From: Odoribacter sp. Z80
GTDB taxonomy: Bacteria; Bacteroidota; Bacteroidia; Bacteroidales; Marinifilaceae
Direction: 5' to 3'
DNA: 64,000 nt
NCBI RefSeq assembly: GCF_009935865.1
Contig: NZ_QWEL01000001.1
Location: 248,001 to 312,000, forward strand
Shown here: in pieces, positions 27,129 to 36,184 of the stretch
Position numbering within the stretch: position 1 is the stretch's first letter
Layout: each line of letters starts with the position of its first letter
Position numbers and translations under genes: made by a program
Notes under the pieces: generated by a model
What the model was told of the DNA's origin: nothing
What the model saw: the letters and a program-made list of their open reading frames with translations, nothing else
Database searches by the model: none

Positions 27129-27962
27129 TTACCAAAGGGTTAACATCATCGGTTTGTTTTCCGGTTCCACCTTGGCTTCCGCAGTTTTCTGGATGGTTTC
27201 CCGTATGGAATCCGATATTAAAGTATATAATTTCAATAATTTTGGCTCATCTTTCAATAATGATTTATGCATGTTCAAAATACCTTCATCTCCCCGCCGG
27301 GCCGGACCGGTCTGGGCTTGTTCCGGAGAAAGCAGCATCACTTTATGGGCCGTTTCAAAAATCAAAGGACGCAACAGACTGAAATCCAACTCTTCTTTTT
27401 CCAACATCTTGCCGGCAATGCCATAAAAATGATTCACAAAATTATTAGCAAAAACAGCCGCTAAATGCAATGTTTTCCGTTTCTCGGATGAAATCTCTTC
27501 CACCCGTTCCGATAAAAGCCCGGCTAAAACCCGGATTTCCCGTAAAACTTTCTCATCAGAACCTTCTATACACAACGGAATTTCATTAAAATTCAAGGCA
27601 CGTTTCCGGGAGAAAGTCTGCAAGGGATATAATACCCCATACCGCTCGGCCAGATTTTTGAAAATCTGCAGAGGCAAACTTCCGGAAGTATGAAGAATTA
27701 ATGCATTCCTATTTATCCTTATACTCTTAAACAAAGAGAGTAAGGCATCATCACTGACACAAAAAATATAAATATCACAATCCGGATAAATAGCCAGTAC
27801 GTCCGACGTATAGGTTATCCCTGTTTTTATGCCCAACTCCCTGGCCGATTCGATTGTCCGGCTGTAAACCTGGCAAAGATTCACCCCTGCTTTAAGTAAT
27901 GCAGGAGCCAGATGGTGAGCCACATTCCCCGCCCCAATCAAAGCTATCTTTTTATCTCTCAT
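27129..27962 (-). CDS. Rossmann-like / DUF2520 oxidoreductase
   Basis: NADP-binding protein of the F420-dependent-reductase-like group; substrate unknown. The start MRDKKIALIGAGNVAHHLAPAL (27962) gives 277 residues with a GAGNVAHH dinucleotide loop at once. The first half is the Rossmann domain (IYIFCVSDDALLSLF, then LHTSGSLPLQIF). The second half is the all-helical DUF2520 domain (KTLHLAAVFANNFVNHFYGIA, TGPARRGDEGILNMH). It overlaps the previous gene by 11 bases. The association with KdsC is common in Bacteroidota but its meaning is unknown. Confidence 0.86.
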   Translation of the reverse strand: MRDKKIALIGAGNVAHHLAPALLKAGVNLCQVYSRTIESARELGIKTGITYTSDVLAIYPDCDIYIFCVSDDALLSLFKSIRINRNALILHTSGSLPLQIFKNLAERYGVLYPLQTFSRKRALNFNEIPLCIEGSDEKVLREIRVLAGLLSERVEEISSEKRKTLHLAAVFANNFVNHFYGIAGKMLEKEELDFSLLRPLIFETAHKVMLLSPEQAQTGPARRGDEGILNMHKSLLKDEPKLLKLYTLISDSIRETIQKTAEAKVEPENKPMMLTLW

Positions 27963-28446
27963 GATATTCAAAAACAATATTCTTAGGTTTTACCTTACCT
28001 TCTCTCAGCAAAGTAATTAAATGTTTACAAGCCAGACAAATATCTTCATAAAAAACATCGGCTACCAATACCAGCCTTCCTTCCATATAGTCCAGATGCC
28101 TGTACACTCCGGAAGCATCTGCTGTCGGTAACAACAATATGTCCCGGGAAGGAATAAAAGTATGAGTCATTTGGTTGCGAAGTTTATCATACAATAGAAA
28201 ATTATCATTTAATAAACGGTACCTCCCTCCGAACAAACGGTTGATTCCATTAGCAAAACGGATGGAAGACTGTCCCTTTGCTTTCATGGGTTTGTGATCC
28301 AGAAAACTTCCTAAAACTTCAATGGCCTGTCCCATCAAGACAAATTGCATATAAGAAAGCCCGGCTTTTTGCAATTTCCCCAACTCTCCGAAAATAATTT
28401 CTTCCAAAAAAAATTCTATCCGTCTGATTTGCTCTTTATTTTCCAT
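27952..28446 (-). CDS. Conserved hypothetical protein
   Basis: Not recognised. The start MENKEQIRRIEFF (28446) is preferred; a TTG four codons earlier would lie in the promoter. The 164-residue product is soluble, helical at the N-terminus, with FLEEIIFGELGKLQKAGLSY and an LRNQMTHTFIPSRDILL stretch. RNQMxH recalls HEPN-like RxxxxH motifs, but the match is weak and I do not assign it. It leads the run DUF2520-kdsC-ubiA-maf. Its leader would be only a few bases long. Confidence 0.7.
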   Translation of the reverse strand: MENKEQIRRIEFFLEEIIFGELGKLQKAGLSYMQFVLMGQAIEVLGSFLDHKPMKAKGQSSIRFANGINRLFGGRYRLLNDNFLLYDKLRNQMTHTFIPSRDILLLPTADASGVYRHLDYMEGRLVLVADVFYEDICLACKHLITLLREGKVKPKNIVFEYHER

Positions 28447-28455
28447 AGCTGTTGC

Positions 28456-28504
28456 CAAAATTAAAGCAAATTATTGAAAATCCGAAATCGAGATTCTATC
28501 TTTG
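28456..28504. promoter_or_regulatory. Divergent promoters for the maf run and the aminotransferase
   Basis: Minus-strand TAATTTTG (28456-28463) points left to the gene at 28446. Plus-strand TATCTTTG (28497-28504) points right to the aminotransferase at 28522. Both fit TAnnTTTG exactly. A TTG at 28473-28475 may serve as -33 for the right-hand promoter. Confidence 0.6.
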
Positions 28505-28521
28505 TACAAACTTATAACATC

Positions 28522-29304
28522 ATGATATTACTAAACAATGAAATAAAAGACTCCTCTGGTTTTTCAGAAAAAGTTTTGGAAACAGGATTGAGTATCTACG
28601 AAGTAATACGGGTTTTCAACAAAAGACCCATCTTCTTAAAAGATAACATCTTAAGACTATCTAATTCATTAAAAAAATCAAATATTGGGATAGACGCAGA
28701 AAACTTAAATATTCCTGCTAAATTAGACCAGTTAATTAGTCTGGAAAACATGTCGGAAGGGAATTTAAAATATGTCCTCCATTTTACAACAGGCAAAACA
28801 GATGAATATATTTTTCAGATTCCCCATTCCTATCCTACCGCCAGGGATTATGCAGAGGGCGTTCCAACCCTTACCTGCCAGGCTGTCCGGGAGAATCCGG
28901 AAGTAAAATACCTGAATCCTGATTTACGTACCCTGACCAACCGGTTGATGGCAGAAAACCATGTATATGAAATATTATTGACAGACCGCGAAGGTTATAT
29001 CACCGAAGGTTCCCGCTCCAATGTCTTTTTTATCAAAGGGACAACCTTGTATACTTCCCCTCAAGCCTATGTACTACCCGGAACCAGCCGGAAACGGGTT
29101 TTTGACATCTGTAAAAAATACGGACTTCACGTTGAAGAGAAACGGATAGCCGGCGGACATATTCAACAGTATGAATCGGCCTTCCTCACCGGTACCTCTC
29201 CTCTTATTTTACCCATTAACCGGATAAATGATATACCTTTCAACGTTAGTCATCCTTTTTTACGTCAACTGATGAAATACTATTTTGCCTTATTGAATGC
29301 TTAG
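28522..29304 (+). CDS. Class IV PLP aminotransferase / aminodeoxychorismate lyase-like
   Basis: PLP enzyme of fold type IV. The start MILLNNEIKDSSG (28522) is chosen because the promoter -7 element lies at 28497-28504, inside the longer frame. Of 260 residues, the catalytic Lys is probably in EVKYLN (near 129). The hallmark ITEGSRSNVFFI stretch is near 172 and VLPGTSRKRVFD near 195, followed by SAFLTGTS. Substrate could be branched-chain amino acids, a D-amino acid or aminodeoxychorismate; the sequence does not decide. No pab genes are nearby. Confidence 0.82.
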   Translation: MILLNNEIKDSSGFSEKVLETGLSIYEVIRVFNKRPIFLKDNILRLSNSLKKSNIGIDAENLNIPAKLDQLISLENMSEGNLKYVLHFTTGKTDEYIFQIPHSYPTARDYAEGVPTLTCQAVRENPEVKYLNPDLRTLTNRLMAENHVYEILLTDREGYITEGSRSNVFFIKGTTLYTSPQAYVLPGTSRKRVFDICKKYGLHVEEKRIAGGHIQQYESAFLTGTSPLILPINRINDIPFNVSHPFLRQLMKYYFALLNA

Positions 29305-29452
29305 AAACGTTTTATGAATTTTTAAGAAGATTTGAAAAGTTGTGCTTTTTTTTAAATCTTTTTTTTTATAATATTGCAAAATAAACCTCTCACTACAAGA
29401 CCGATAAGACGGTTTTGCAAAATTAATTTTTGAAAAGCGACTATATAAAATC

Positions 29453-30796
29453 ATGAAATACCTCATTTTGATTCTTGTAACAGGTTTAGCTATTTTTATT
29501 AAGCCTTGGGAATTAAATACGGCAGACAATGACTTGGCATTAGAACCAGATTCTTTGTCAGATACTTCACTTTTACCTTCACCATCTGATATTTTATTAC
29601 CTACGAATCAGGTGATTAACAATAAAGATTCCGAGCTGGAAATCACCCGCAAATTTGACCTTTTGATTCAGAAATTCATGGATAAATGGGAATTGAAAGG
29701 GGCTTCTTTTGCGCTGATGAAAGACGACCGCCTGATTTATTGTAAAGGGTACGGGTATGCAGATGTGGAGCAAAATATACCCATGGATGTCATGCATGTC
29801 TTCCGGATAGCCTCTGTTTCAAAATTGATAACGGCTGTGGGCATCATGAAACTGCAGGAAGAGGGAAAGTTACATCTCAATGATATTGTTTTCGGACCGT
29901 CCGGGATTTTAAACGATTCCATTTTTTCTGAAATCAAAGATTCACGGACGAAAAAAATAACGGTGGAGCATTTATTGCGCCATCAGGGAGGTTACAGCAA
30001 CACCTATGGAGATCCCATGTTTTGTCCTCTGGACATTGCCAGAAAAATGAATGTGACTCCTCCGGCCGACCTGACTACGATAATTCGTTTCGTCCTTTCC
30101 CGGCGGTTAAGATTTACACCGGGAGAATCCACCTCTTACTCCAATATCGGATACGGAATCTTGTCCCGGATTATAGAAAAAGCATCAGGCGAAAGTTATG
30201 AAAGCTATATCCGGAAACATATCCTGGTGCCGGCAGGATGTTTTGATATGCATTTGGGAAAAAATCTATATGAAGATAAACTTCCGAATGAAGTGAGGTA
30301 CTACGAAGTTTCCAATGCAGAGGAAATTCCGGCTTGTGACGGAAGCGGACAATTGGTACCCCGAAGCAATGGTGGCAACAACATTGAAGAGCTTTACGGT
30401 GCCGGGGGCTGGGTGGCATCTCCCTCTGAATTATTGCGTTTCCTGGCCGTTATAGATGGAAATCCGGTCATTCAGGACATACTTACTCCTGCCTCCATCC
30501 AGTACATGACCCAAAGTATTCCCCACTCTCTTCCTATTGGCTGGATAGAAACCAATAACACTGGCGAATGGGTACGGACAGGTACTTTAGCCGGTACCAG
30601 TGCTCTCATGAAAAAACAATCAGACGGATATTCCTGGGTGTTTTTAACCAATACCAGCAGCTGGAAAGGTTCACATTTTCCCAATTACATAGCACGGGCT
30701 GTGGATAAAGCAATGAGTACGGTCGGACAATGGCCGCAGCGGGATTTATTTGAAATGCAATCTACTTGCCATGAAAAACTATTAGTTACCCGTTAA
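29453..30796 (+). CDS. Serine hydrolase, beta-lactamase class C family
   Basis: Secreted or membrane-anchored penicillin-recognising hydrolase (PF00144), probably a D,D-peptidase or esterase rather than a resistance enzyme. Of 447 residues, 1-18 form a signal/anchor helix. A low-complexity Ser/Pro/Leu linker follows to about 65. The catalytic SVSK (Ser-x-x-Lys) is near 123 and YSN is near 209. A third triad equivalent may be in the VRTGTLAGTSAL segment (near 370), where KTG is replaced by RTG. It stands alone between the aminotransferase and butyrate kinase. Confidence 0.85.
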   Translation: MKYLILILVTGLAIFIKPWELNTADNDLALEPDSLSDTSLLPSPSDILLPTNQVINNKDSELEITRKFDLLIQKFMDKWELKGASFALMKDDRLIYCKGYGYADVEQNIPMDVMHVFRIASVSKLITAVGIMKLQEEGKLHLNDIVFGPSGILNDSIFSEIKDSRTKKITVEHLLRHQGGYSNTYGDPMFCPLDIARKMNVTPPADLTTIIRFVLSRRLRFTPGESTSYSNIGYGILSRIIEKASGESYESYIRKHILVPAGCFDMHLGKNLYEDKLPNEVRYYEVSNAEEIPACDGSGQLVPRSNGGNNIEELYGAGGWVASPSELLRFLAVIDGNPVIQDILTPASIQYMTQSIPHSLPIGWIETNNTGEWVRTGTLAGTSALMKKQSDGYSWVFLTNTSSWKGSHFPNYIARAVDKAMSTVGQWPQRDLFEMQSTCHEKLLVTR

Positions 30797-30829
30797 TTAA
30801 AGAAATTTGATTTAAATTTTAAATTTTTC

Positions 30830-30860
30830 TTTGACTTTTGATTACAATTTACAACTTTTG
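30830..30860 (+). promoter_or_regulatory. Butyrate kinase promoter
   Basis: TTTG at 30830-30833, 19 bases, then AACTTTTG at 30853-30860 (one mismatch to TAnnTTTG). The spacing agrees with the Bacteroidota -33/-7 arrangement. The start codon is 28 bases on. Confidence 0.6.
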
Positions 30861-30887
30861 TAAGACAATTCATTAATCAAAGAAAAT

Positions 30888-31958
30888 ATGTCATTTTTAA
30901 TTCTCACCATCAACCCAGGGTCAACCTCTACGAAGATTGCAGTCTTTGAAGATGAAAAAGAAATTTTTTCCAAAACACTCCGGCATACGGCAGAGGAATT
31001 AAGTTCTTTTCCGACAATAGCCTCACAGTTTCAATTCCGGAAAAACATTATCCTGACTGAACTGGAAGAGGCAGGTATAGATATTCACACTTTACATGCC
31101 ATAGTAGGCAGAGGTGGGCTGGTAAAGCCTATTGAATCCGGTATCTATGAAGTAACAGACACCCTCGCCCATGATTTGGAATTTCCGGTAATGGGCGAAC
31201 ATGCATCCAATTTGGGAGGGTTGATTGCCAGAAGTATTGCAGAAGACCTTCACAACACCATCAAAGCCTATATTGCAGATCCTGTGGTAGTAGACGAATT
31301 AGCTCCTCTTGCCCGGGTTTCGGGACATCCCGCCATTAAGCGGGCGTCTATCTTTCATGCCTTGAACCAGAAAGCAATAGCCCGTACTTATGCCAGGGAA
31401 AATAAGAAAAAATATGAAGAACTCCGGTTAATTGTGGCACACATGGGGGGAGGGATTTCTGTGGGAGCCCATTGCATGGGCCGGGTAATAGATGTCAACA
31501 ACGCCCTGGACGGAGAAGGTCCGTTTTCACCGGAGCGCTCCGGCAGTCTTCCTACCGGTGCTTTGATAAAACTTTGTTACAGTGGAAAATCCCAGGACGA
31601 AGTGAAAAAAATGATTAAAGGAGAAGGCGGCATGGTAGCCTATCTGGGTACCAATAACATGATTACAGTAAAAGAAAAAGCTTTAACCGATTCTAACTAT
31701 GCATTGATTCAGAACGCAATGGCTTATCAGGTAGGTAAAGAGATCGGTGCTATGGCTGCAGTATTGCAAGGAAAAGTGGATGCAATCCTGTTGACAGGAG
31801 GCATTGCCTATGCACAACCGGTCACCGATTATATCCGACAAATGGTAGAGTTCATAGCTCCGGTCAAAATCTATGCCGGAGAAGATGAACTGAGGGCGCT
31901 TGCCTTAAACGGACTGCTTGTCCTGCGTGGTGAAATTCAGGCAAAGATATATCAATAA
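30888..31958 (+). CDS. buk: Butyrate kinase
   Basis: Transfers phosphate from butyryl-phosphate to ADP, making butyrate and ATP. The 356-residue protein has the acetokinase-family phosphate motif ILTINPGSTSTKIAVFED (4-21). Buk-type features follow: GRGGLVKPIESGIYEV, VVAHMGGGISVGAH-like (LIVAHMGGGISVGAH, near 185), and LTGGIAYAQPV near 304. AckA in this window is longer (399) and clearly different. Branched-chain fatty-acid kinase is the alternative. No phosphate butyryltransferase lies beside it, unlike the usual ptb-buk pair. Confidence 0.92.
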   Translation: MSFLILTINPGSTSTKIAVFEDEKEIFSKTLRHTAEELSSFPTIASQFQFRKNIILTELEEAGIDIHTLHAIVGRGGLVKPIESGIYEVTDTLAHDLEFPVMGEHASNLGGLIARSIAEDLHNTIKAYIADPVVVDELAPLARVSGHPAIKRASIFHALNQKAIARTYARENKKKYEELRLIVAHMGGGISVGAHCMGRVIDVNNALDGEGPFSPERSGSLPTGALIKLCYSGKSQDEVKKMIKGEGGMVAYLGTNNMITVKEKALTDSNYALIQNAMAYQVGKEIGAMAAVLQGKVDAILLTGGIAYAQPVTDYIRQMVEFIAPVKIYAGEDELRALALNGLLVLRGEIQAKIYQ

Positions 31959-31965
31959 ACAGAAA

Positions 31966-32005
31966 GAGCGGTTTCAGACCGGATTTTTCCGGTTTGAAAC
32001 TGCTC
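31966..32005. terminator. Hairpin between convergent buk and addA-like genes
   Basis: GAGCGGTTTCAGACCGG pairs with CCGGTTTGAAACTGCTC around a TTTTT-type loop. It lies between the two stops. There is no good T-run on either side, so its strength as an intrinsic terminator is uncertain. Confidence 0.65.
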
Positions 32006-32011
32006 ATATAA

Positions 32012-35000
32012 TCACACTTCTACGATCTTTCCCAACTTGACATACCATATATACCCTTTCACATCGGTATACCCCATTTCCCGCATTGTCTGGCAATAAA
32101 AACGCACTTGTTTCACATACCGGCTTTCTTCTCCCTGGCCGAACTTGTAATCAATAATCCGCAATTGACCGTTTGAAAAAATTACCCGGTCGGGGCGTAC
32201 TTTTCTGCCGTCAGGAAAGAGGATATCTTTTTCAGCAATCACCTGCCAGGAGGGGTCAAACCATTCAGAAGCCTGGGGTGTAGATAAAAAACCGGTAACC
32301 GTCGTACAATATCGGGCAAACTCATGGTGTTGGATCAACCCCGACAGGCAGGCTGAACGAACTGCTTTTTCCACATCTCCGGCTGAAATAACCGATTTAA
32401 AAATCTCATGTAAAAGCTTTCCTTCACTAATCGCATGTTGTTTGGATTCCTCAGAATCCAGATAATCTTTGAAACGGTATTTTATGCTGATACGGTCTCC
32501 CGGGTGCCATACCGGATAATGAGGTAAAGTCAAAGGCTGTGAAATTTTTTTTGTCCCGGTAGCCAGTATTTGTTTTTCTCCCCAACAAAAATCGGTTTCC
32601 GATTGTTCCGCACGACTATCCTGAACAGGCATCTGTTTGACTACACCATAAATAAACGCACCGATATCGCCTGACGATACACTTCCGTCCTTGTTTAACG
32701 AAGGAGTATATGGGAATACGTATAACTCCGTTTTGGCGCGGGTGAAAGCGACATACAACAGGTTCAGGTTGTCAATATATGCTTTTAAATGTTCATCCAG
32801 ATAATCCTCTTTAAAAACGGTATGCAACAATTTTGAAGAGTAATTTAAAGGAGCATACTCCAATTCATTGAATCCGGCCTCATGGTTACTGCACCAGATT
32901 CTTCTCAACGGCCAGACGCTGTCCAGTTCCCATTCACAAAAAGGAAGGATGACATACTTAAATTCCAAGCCTTTGGATTTATGAATAGTCAGAATCCGGA
33001 TAGCATCAACTTCTTCCGAGGTTGAAAGTACCCGTTTCCCCTGTTCTTTTTCCCACCACTCCAGAAATAAGGTAATGCTGTTGGAATTATTTTGTTCGTA
33101 TTCATAAATCACATCCTGAAATGCAATTAAATAAGGAATCTCCTCCTGCTTCTTTTTCAAAGAGAATTTATCAATGATTGTCTCTATTGTTTCATACAAA
33201 GAATACAACATCATCTGTTTGGCATGAGCGCCAAATTCAGCATCCAATGTCCCGAACAGGTCTTCTTCACCGGCTTTTTTGAAAATTTCATGCAAACTAT
33301 CCCGGTGGATTTCCTGCACAAAAGCAGAATAAAAATACAAAATCATCGCCTTGTTCACCATATCGTAAGGTGAGGTCAGGTATTTCAATACAGCTACAAT
33401 GAACTGAACATACGGCGAAGAAGAAATATACAAAGAATCGTTCGAAATAAAACGAACAGGTACTTCAGCCACTTTATTATACTCCATCAGATGGGCTGCA
33501 ATACAAGCTCCTTCTTTTCCGTTACGTACCAAAACGACAATATCTTTAAGTTGTCCTTTTCTTTGTACAATGTCGCGGACTGTAGCGACTACCTTATCCA
33601 TAATCGTTTTATTCCCCTCTTCTGCCTTTTTGTCAGGACCGAAAGAAATATGAACATAACCGTTTTTTTCTTTACGGGGGATTTGCTTTAATCCTTCATA
33701 GGCTTTTTCAATAACTCCCAAACGTTTATCGGTAGCGTCAACTTCATTTTTATATAAGGCGGTCAGAACGGAGGCAGCAATTTCAAAAAAAGTATTGTTG
33801 AATTCCACTACTTCCCCTCCACTGCGCCAGTTTTCACACAATATCCGGTTTTCTACTCCCCATTTCTGAAATTGTTGTTCTACCCCGTAAGCCAGCAATC
33901 TCCAATCGCCATTTCTCCACCGGTAAATACTTTGTTTCACATCCCCTACGATCATGGCACGGCATCCCTCCGCCAGGCTGTTGACCATCAAAGGATAAAA
34001 GTTCTTCCATTGCATAGACGAAGTGTCCTGAAACTCATCTATCATCAGATGTTTAAAATAACTACCGCATTTCTCAAAAAGAAAAGAAGTATCGTTATCC
34101 GCAATCAATAAATTCAGTAAATGAGTGGTATCACTCAGCAAAAGCACTCCCTTCTCATTGCAATAGTTTCTGACTTCCCGGTAAAGGTCGTTCAGAATCC
34201 CCAACTGATACAGGTTTCCACGTAGCTGTATGGCAGAAACATAGCGCCGGTAATCCGTTTCATAATAACGGACGGCTTCTTGCAACAAAGGAAACAAATG
34301 CGGGAAAATCTTCTCGATGTCCGGCTTACGGGAGGAATTTTCCATGACCCAGTTTTCTATGCCGTTTAACCCTTTCAGGACTGTTTTGGTAGGCGGGTCA
34401 AAATTTCCGTTCGCCAACTTATTAAAATAAGACACACAACTGTTTTTTCCCCCTTTAAAATCTTCAATCTTCAGTTGGCTTTCCTGTATCAAAGCTAAAG
34501 CTTTTCCGGCAATCTCCGTTTGACGGTTTTCGTATTCCTGAACAACAGAAGCCAGAAAATCCCTGTATTTCCCTAAAAACTTTTTATCATTAAATTTCTC
34601 CAGGACGGCCTTATCGAAAAGCATATAATTTTCCCGGAACAATTCTTCTCCCAACTCCGCCATTTTAGCTTTCACACTCCAGGATTTACCTTCCTCTACA
34701 CTGTTGCTCATCAATTCGCTCACCCAGCTTCGGAGATCCGGTTGATTTTTAATGTCCTGCATTACTTTATCGACAGCTTTAGTTAATACATAATCACTGT
34801 CTAATTCCACATTATAGCCGGGAAAAATACCCAATTCACGGGTAAATGTTTTAATAATGCGTTGGAAGAAACGGTCAATGGTAGTAACGGCTATCCGGCC
34901 GTAATCATGTAAAAGCAAGGTCCGCAACAAAGCTGCCTTATGCTTTAACTGTTCATCCGTCAGCTCGCATTCTGCTTTCAAAAATGTGCTGTAACTGCTC

Positions 35001-35191
35001 GGTTTTCCCTCTGCCAAATAATGCAATTCATTGATTATTCTGGACTTCATCTCCTCTGTCGCTTTGTTAGTAAAAGTGACAGCCAGAATATTTTTATATT
35101 CTGGCGGAGTATCAAAAATAATCTTAAAATATTCCAGAGTCAGGGCAAACGTTTTTCCGGAACCTGCCGAAGCTTTATAGATATCCAACAT
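32012..35191 (-). CDS. UvrD-type helicase with C-terminal RecB nuclease domain (AddA-like)
   Basis: ATP-dependent helicase-nuclease for processing double-strand breaks. The 1059-residue protein starts with Walker A KASAGSGKTFALTLEYF (Lys13). Motif Ia (AVTFTNKATEEMKSRI), Walker B MIDEFQDTSSMQWKNF near 400, and DVKQSIYRWRNGD follow. Helicase motifs TIHKSKGLEFKYVILPF and LLYVAFTRAKTELYV are near 740-860. The last 100 residues carry a PD-(D/E)xK nuclease (RPDRVIF, then LRIIDYKFG). It follows the DUF6340-like gene by 24 bases. The AddB-type partner is not in the window. Confidence 0.9.
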   Translation of the reverse strand: MLDIYKASAGSGKTFALTLEYFKIIFDTPPEYKNILAVTFTNKATEEMKSRIINELHYLAEGKPSSYSTFLKAECELTDEQLKHKAALLRTLLLHDYGRIAVTTIDRFFQRIIKTFTRELGIFPGYNVELDSDYVLTKAVDKVMQDIKNQPDLRSWVSELMSNSVEEGKSWSVKAKMAELGEELFRENYMLFDKAVLEKFNDKKFLGKYRDFLASVVQEYENRQTEIAGKALALIQESQLKIEDFKGGKNSCVSYFNKLANGNFDPPTKTVLKGLNGIENWVMENSSRKPDIEKIFPHLFPLLQEAVRYYETDYRRYVSAIQLRGNLYQLGILNDLYREVRNYCNEKGVLLLSDTTHLLNLLIADNDTSFLFEKCGSYFKHLMIDEFQDTSSMQWKNFYPLMVNSLAEGCRAMIVGDVKQSIYRWRNGDWRLLAYGVEQQFQKWGVENRILCENWRSGGEVVEFNNTFFEIAASVLTALYKNEVDATDKRLGVIEKAYEGLKQIPRKEKNGYVHISFGPDKKAEEGNKTIMDKVVATVRDIVQRKGQLKDIVVLVRNGKEGACIAAHLMEYNKVAEVPVRFISNDSLYISSSPYVQFIVAVLKYLTSPYDMVNKAMILYFYSAFVQEIHRDSLHEIFKKAGEEDLFGTLDAEFGAHAKQMMLYSLYETIETIIDKFSLKKKQEEIPYLIAFQDVIYEYEQNNSNSITLFLEWWEKEQGKRVLSTSEEVDAIRILTIHKSKGLEFKYVILPFCEWELDSVWPLRRIWCSNHEAGFNELEYAPLNYSSKLLHTVFKEDYLDEHLKAYIDNLNLLYVAFTRAKTELYVFPYTPSLNKDGSVSSGDIGAFIYGVVKQMPVQDSRAEQSETDFCWGEKQILATGTKKISQPLTLPHYPVWHPGDRISIKYRFKDYLDSEESKQHAISEGKLLHEIFKSVISAGDVEKAVRSACLSGLIQHHEFARYCTTVTGFLSTPQASEWFDPSWQVIAEKDILFPDGRKVRPDRVIFSNGQLRIIDYKFGQGEESRYVKQVRFYCQTMREMGYTDVKGYIWYVKLGKIVEV

Positions 35192-35215
35192 AATAGTCTC
35201 CTCCTCTTACTGCTT

Positions 35216-36184
35216 TTATTTTGCCGGAATTGCCTGCAACTCCAGCAAATCGCCATCCTCTATTCGTCGGGTAAGTATTTTTAAATATTCCCTGACATAT
35301 TGCAATTCTTCACATTTTATCCCTCCGGATTGGGCAGATTGGCTGATTTGTTCCAATATTTTTATAGCCCGGGAAAAATGTCCTGCCCTTTCATACACCC
35401 AGGCCATATTTACTGCCGCCCGGACAGCCATTCTGCCGGAAAGTTTTAAAGCACCTTCCCACACCTGCAACGCCTGCTCTTCCTTTTCTGCTTTCAGATA
35501 GGAATACCCCAGACGAAGCACTTTCCCCCTCACATACACCCTTCGCACCATCTCGGCCCAGTAAGGCATAATCCGTTTCGCATAATTCTCTCCCTGGTCC
35601 CAACTGTCAATAACAATATCCTCATACAACGTATAGGCATTTTCCATGACCCGGAATTTTCCGGTCAAGACAACAGAATCCAAAAATTGGCCTGAAAAAG
35701 GAGAATACAAATATACTGTCCTTTCCCAATTCAACGAACGGTTGGATGGTTCCACAAAAGCAGAGGATTCTATGGAAACAATATAGTCGGCTTTAAATTT
35801 CCGGCAAAGGTCCCATACCGTATCGGCGGACAAAGCAACCGGCTGTTCCCCTTTCTCCAGGATGACCGGACAAGACAGAGGCAAACGAATGATGGTATCG
35901 GAAAAACCATTCCCGGCAGCTATGTACGACATACCCCGGTAAAACTCCCGGGAAACATCTTGCTGCAATTCTCCGAAAATATCTCCTGCCATTACCACCA
36001 CACTGTCTTTTCGCCAGATATTCCTATCCAGCAAAGCAATACGCTTTTCCGTTGAAACAGGTATAAGTGAAGGTTGAAGGACTTCCACGGACAATTGCCG
36101 GTATCCCCTGCAGGATATTCCGGCAAGAACCATGCTCCCCCAGACTAACCTGCGAAATATTTTAACAGGAACCATTCGGTACAT
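35216..36184 (-). CDS. DUF6340-like lipoprotein with TPR-like end
   Basis: The 322-residue protein has a lipoprotein signal with lipobox LAGISC (Cys near 25), so it should be membrane-anchored. The middle part has LLDRN, ADYIVSIES and a run of beta strands. The C-terminal third is helical and TPR-like (YSYLKAEKEEQALQVWEGALKLSG, then AAVNMAWVYERAGHFSRAIKILEQIS). The function is unknown. It overlaps the VWA gene by 40 bases if the first ATG is used; a Met three codons on (36175) would reduce this to 31. It precedes the AddA-like gene. Confidence 0.75.
   Translation of the reverse strand: MYRMVPVKIFRRLVWGSMVLAGISCRGYRQLSVEVLQPSLIPVSTEKRIALLDRNIWRKDSVVVMAGDIFGELQQDVSREFYRGMSYIAAGNGFSDTIIRLPLSCPVILEKGEQPVALSADTVWDLCRKFKADYIVSIESSAFVEPSNRSLNWERTVYLYSPFSGQFLDSVVLTGKFRVMENAYTLYEDIVIDSWDQGENYAKRIMPYWAEMVRRVYVRGKVLRLGYSYLKAEKEEQALQVWEGALKLSGRMAVRAAVNMAWVYERAGHFSRAIKILEQISQSAQSGGIKCEELQYVREYLKILTRRIEDGDLLELQAIPAK

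Noticed and set aside
27952-28446. HEPN-type toxin for the unknown gene with RNQMTH
   Set aside because: The motif spacing is not the HEPN Rx4-6H in a clear helical context and no antitoxin partner is adjacent.
29453-30796. Serine hydrolase as an antibiotic-resistance beta-lactamase
   Set aside because: The KTG box is RTG, the protein is longer than AmpC and it carries a linker; housekeeping D,D-peptidase or esterase is more likely.
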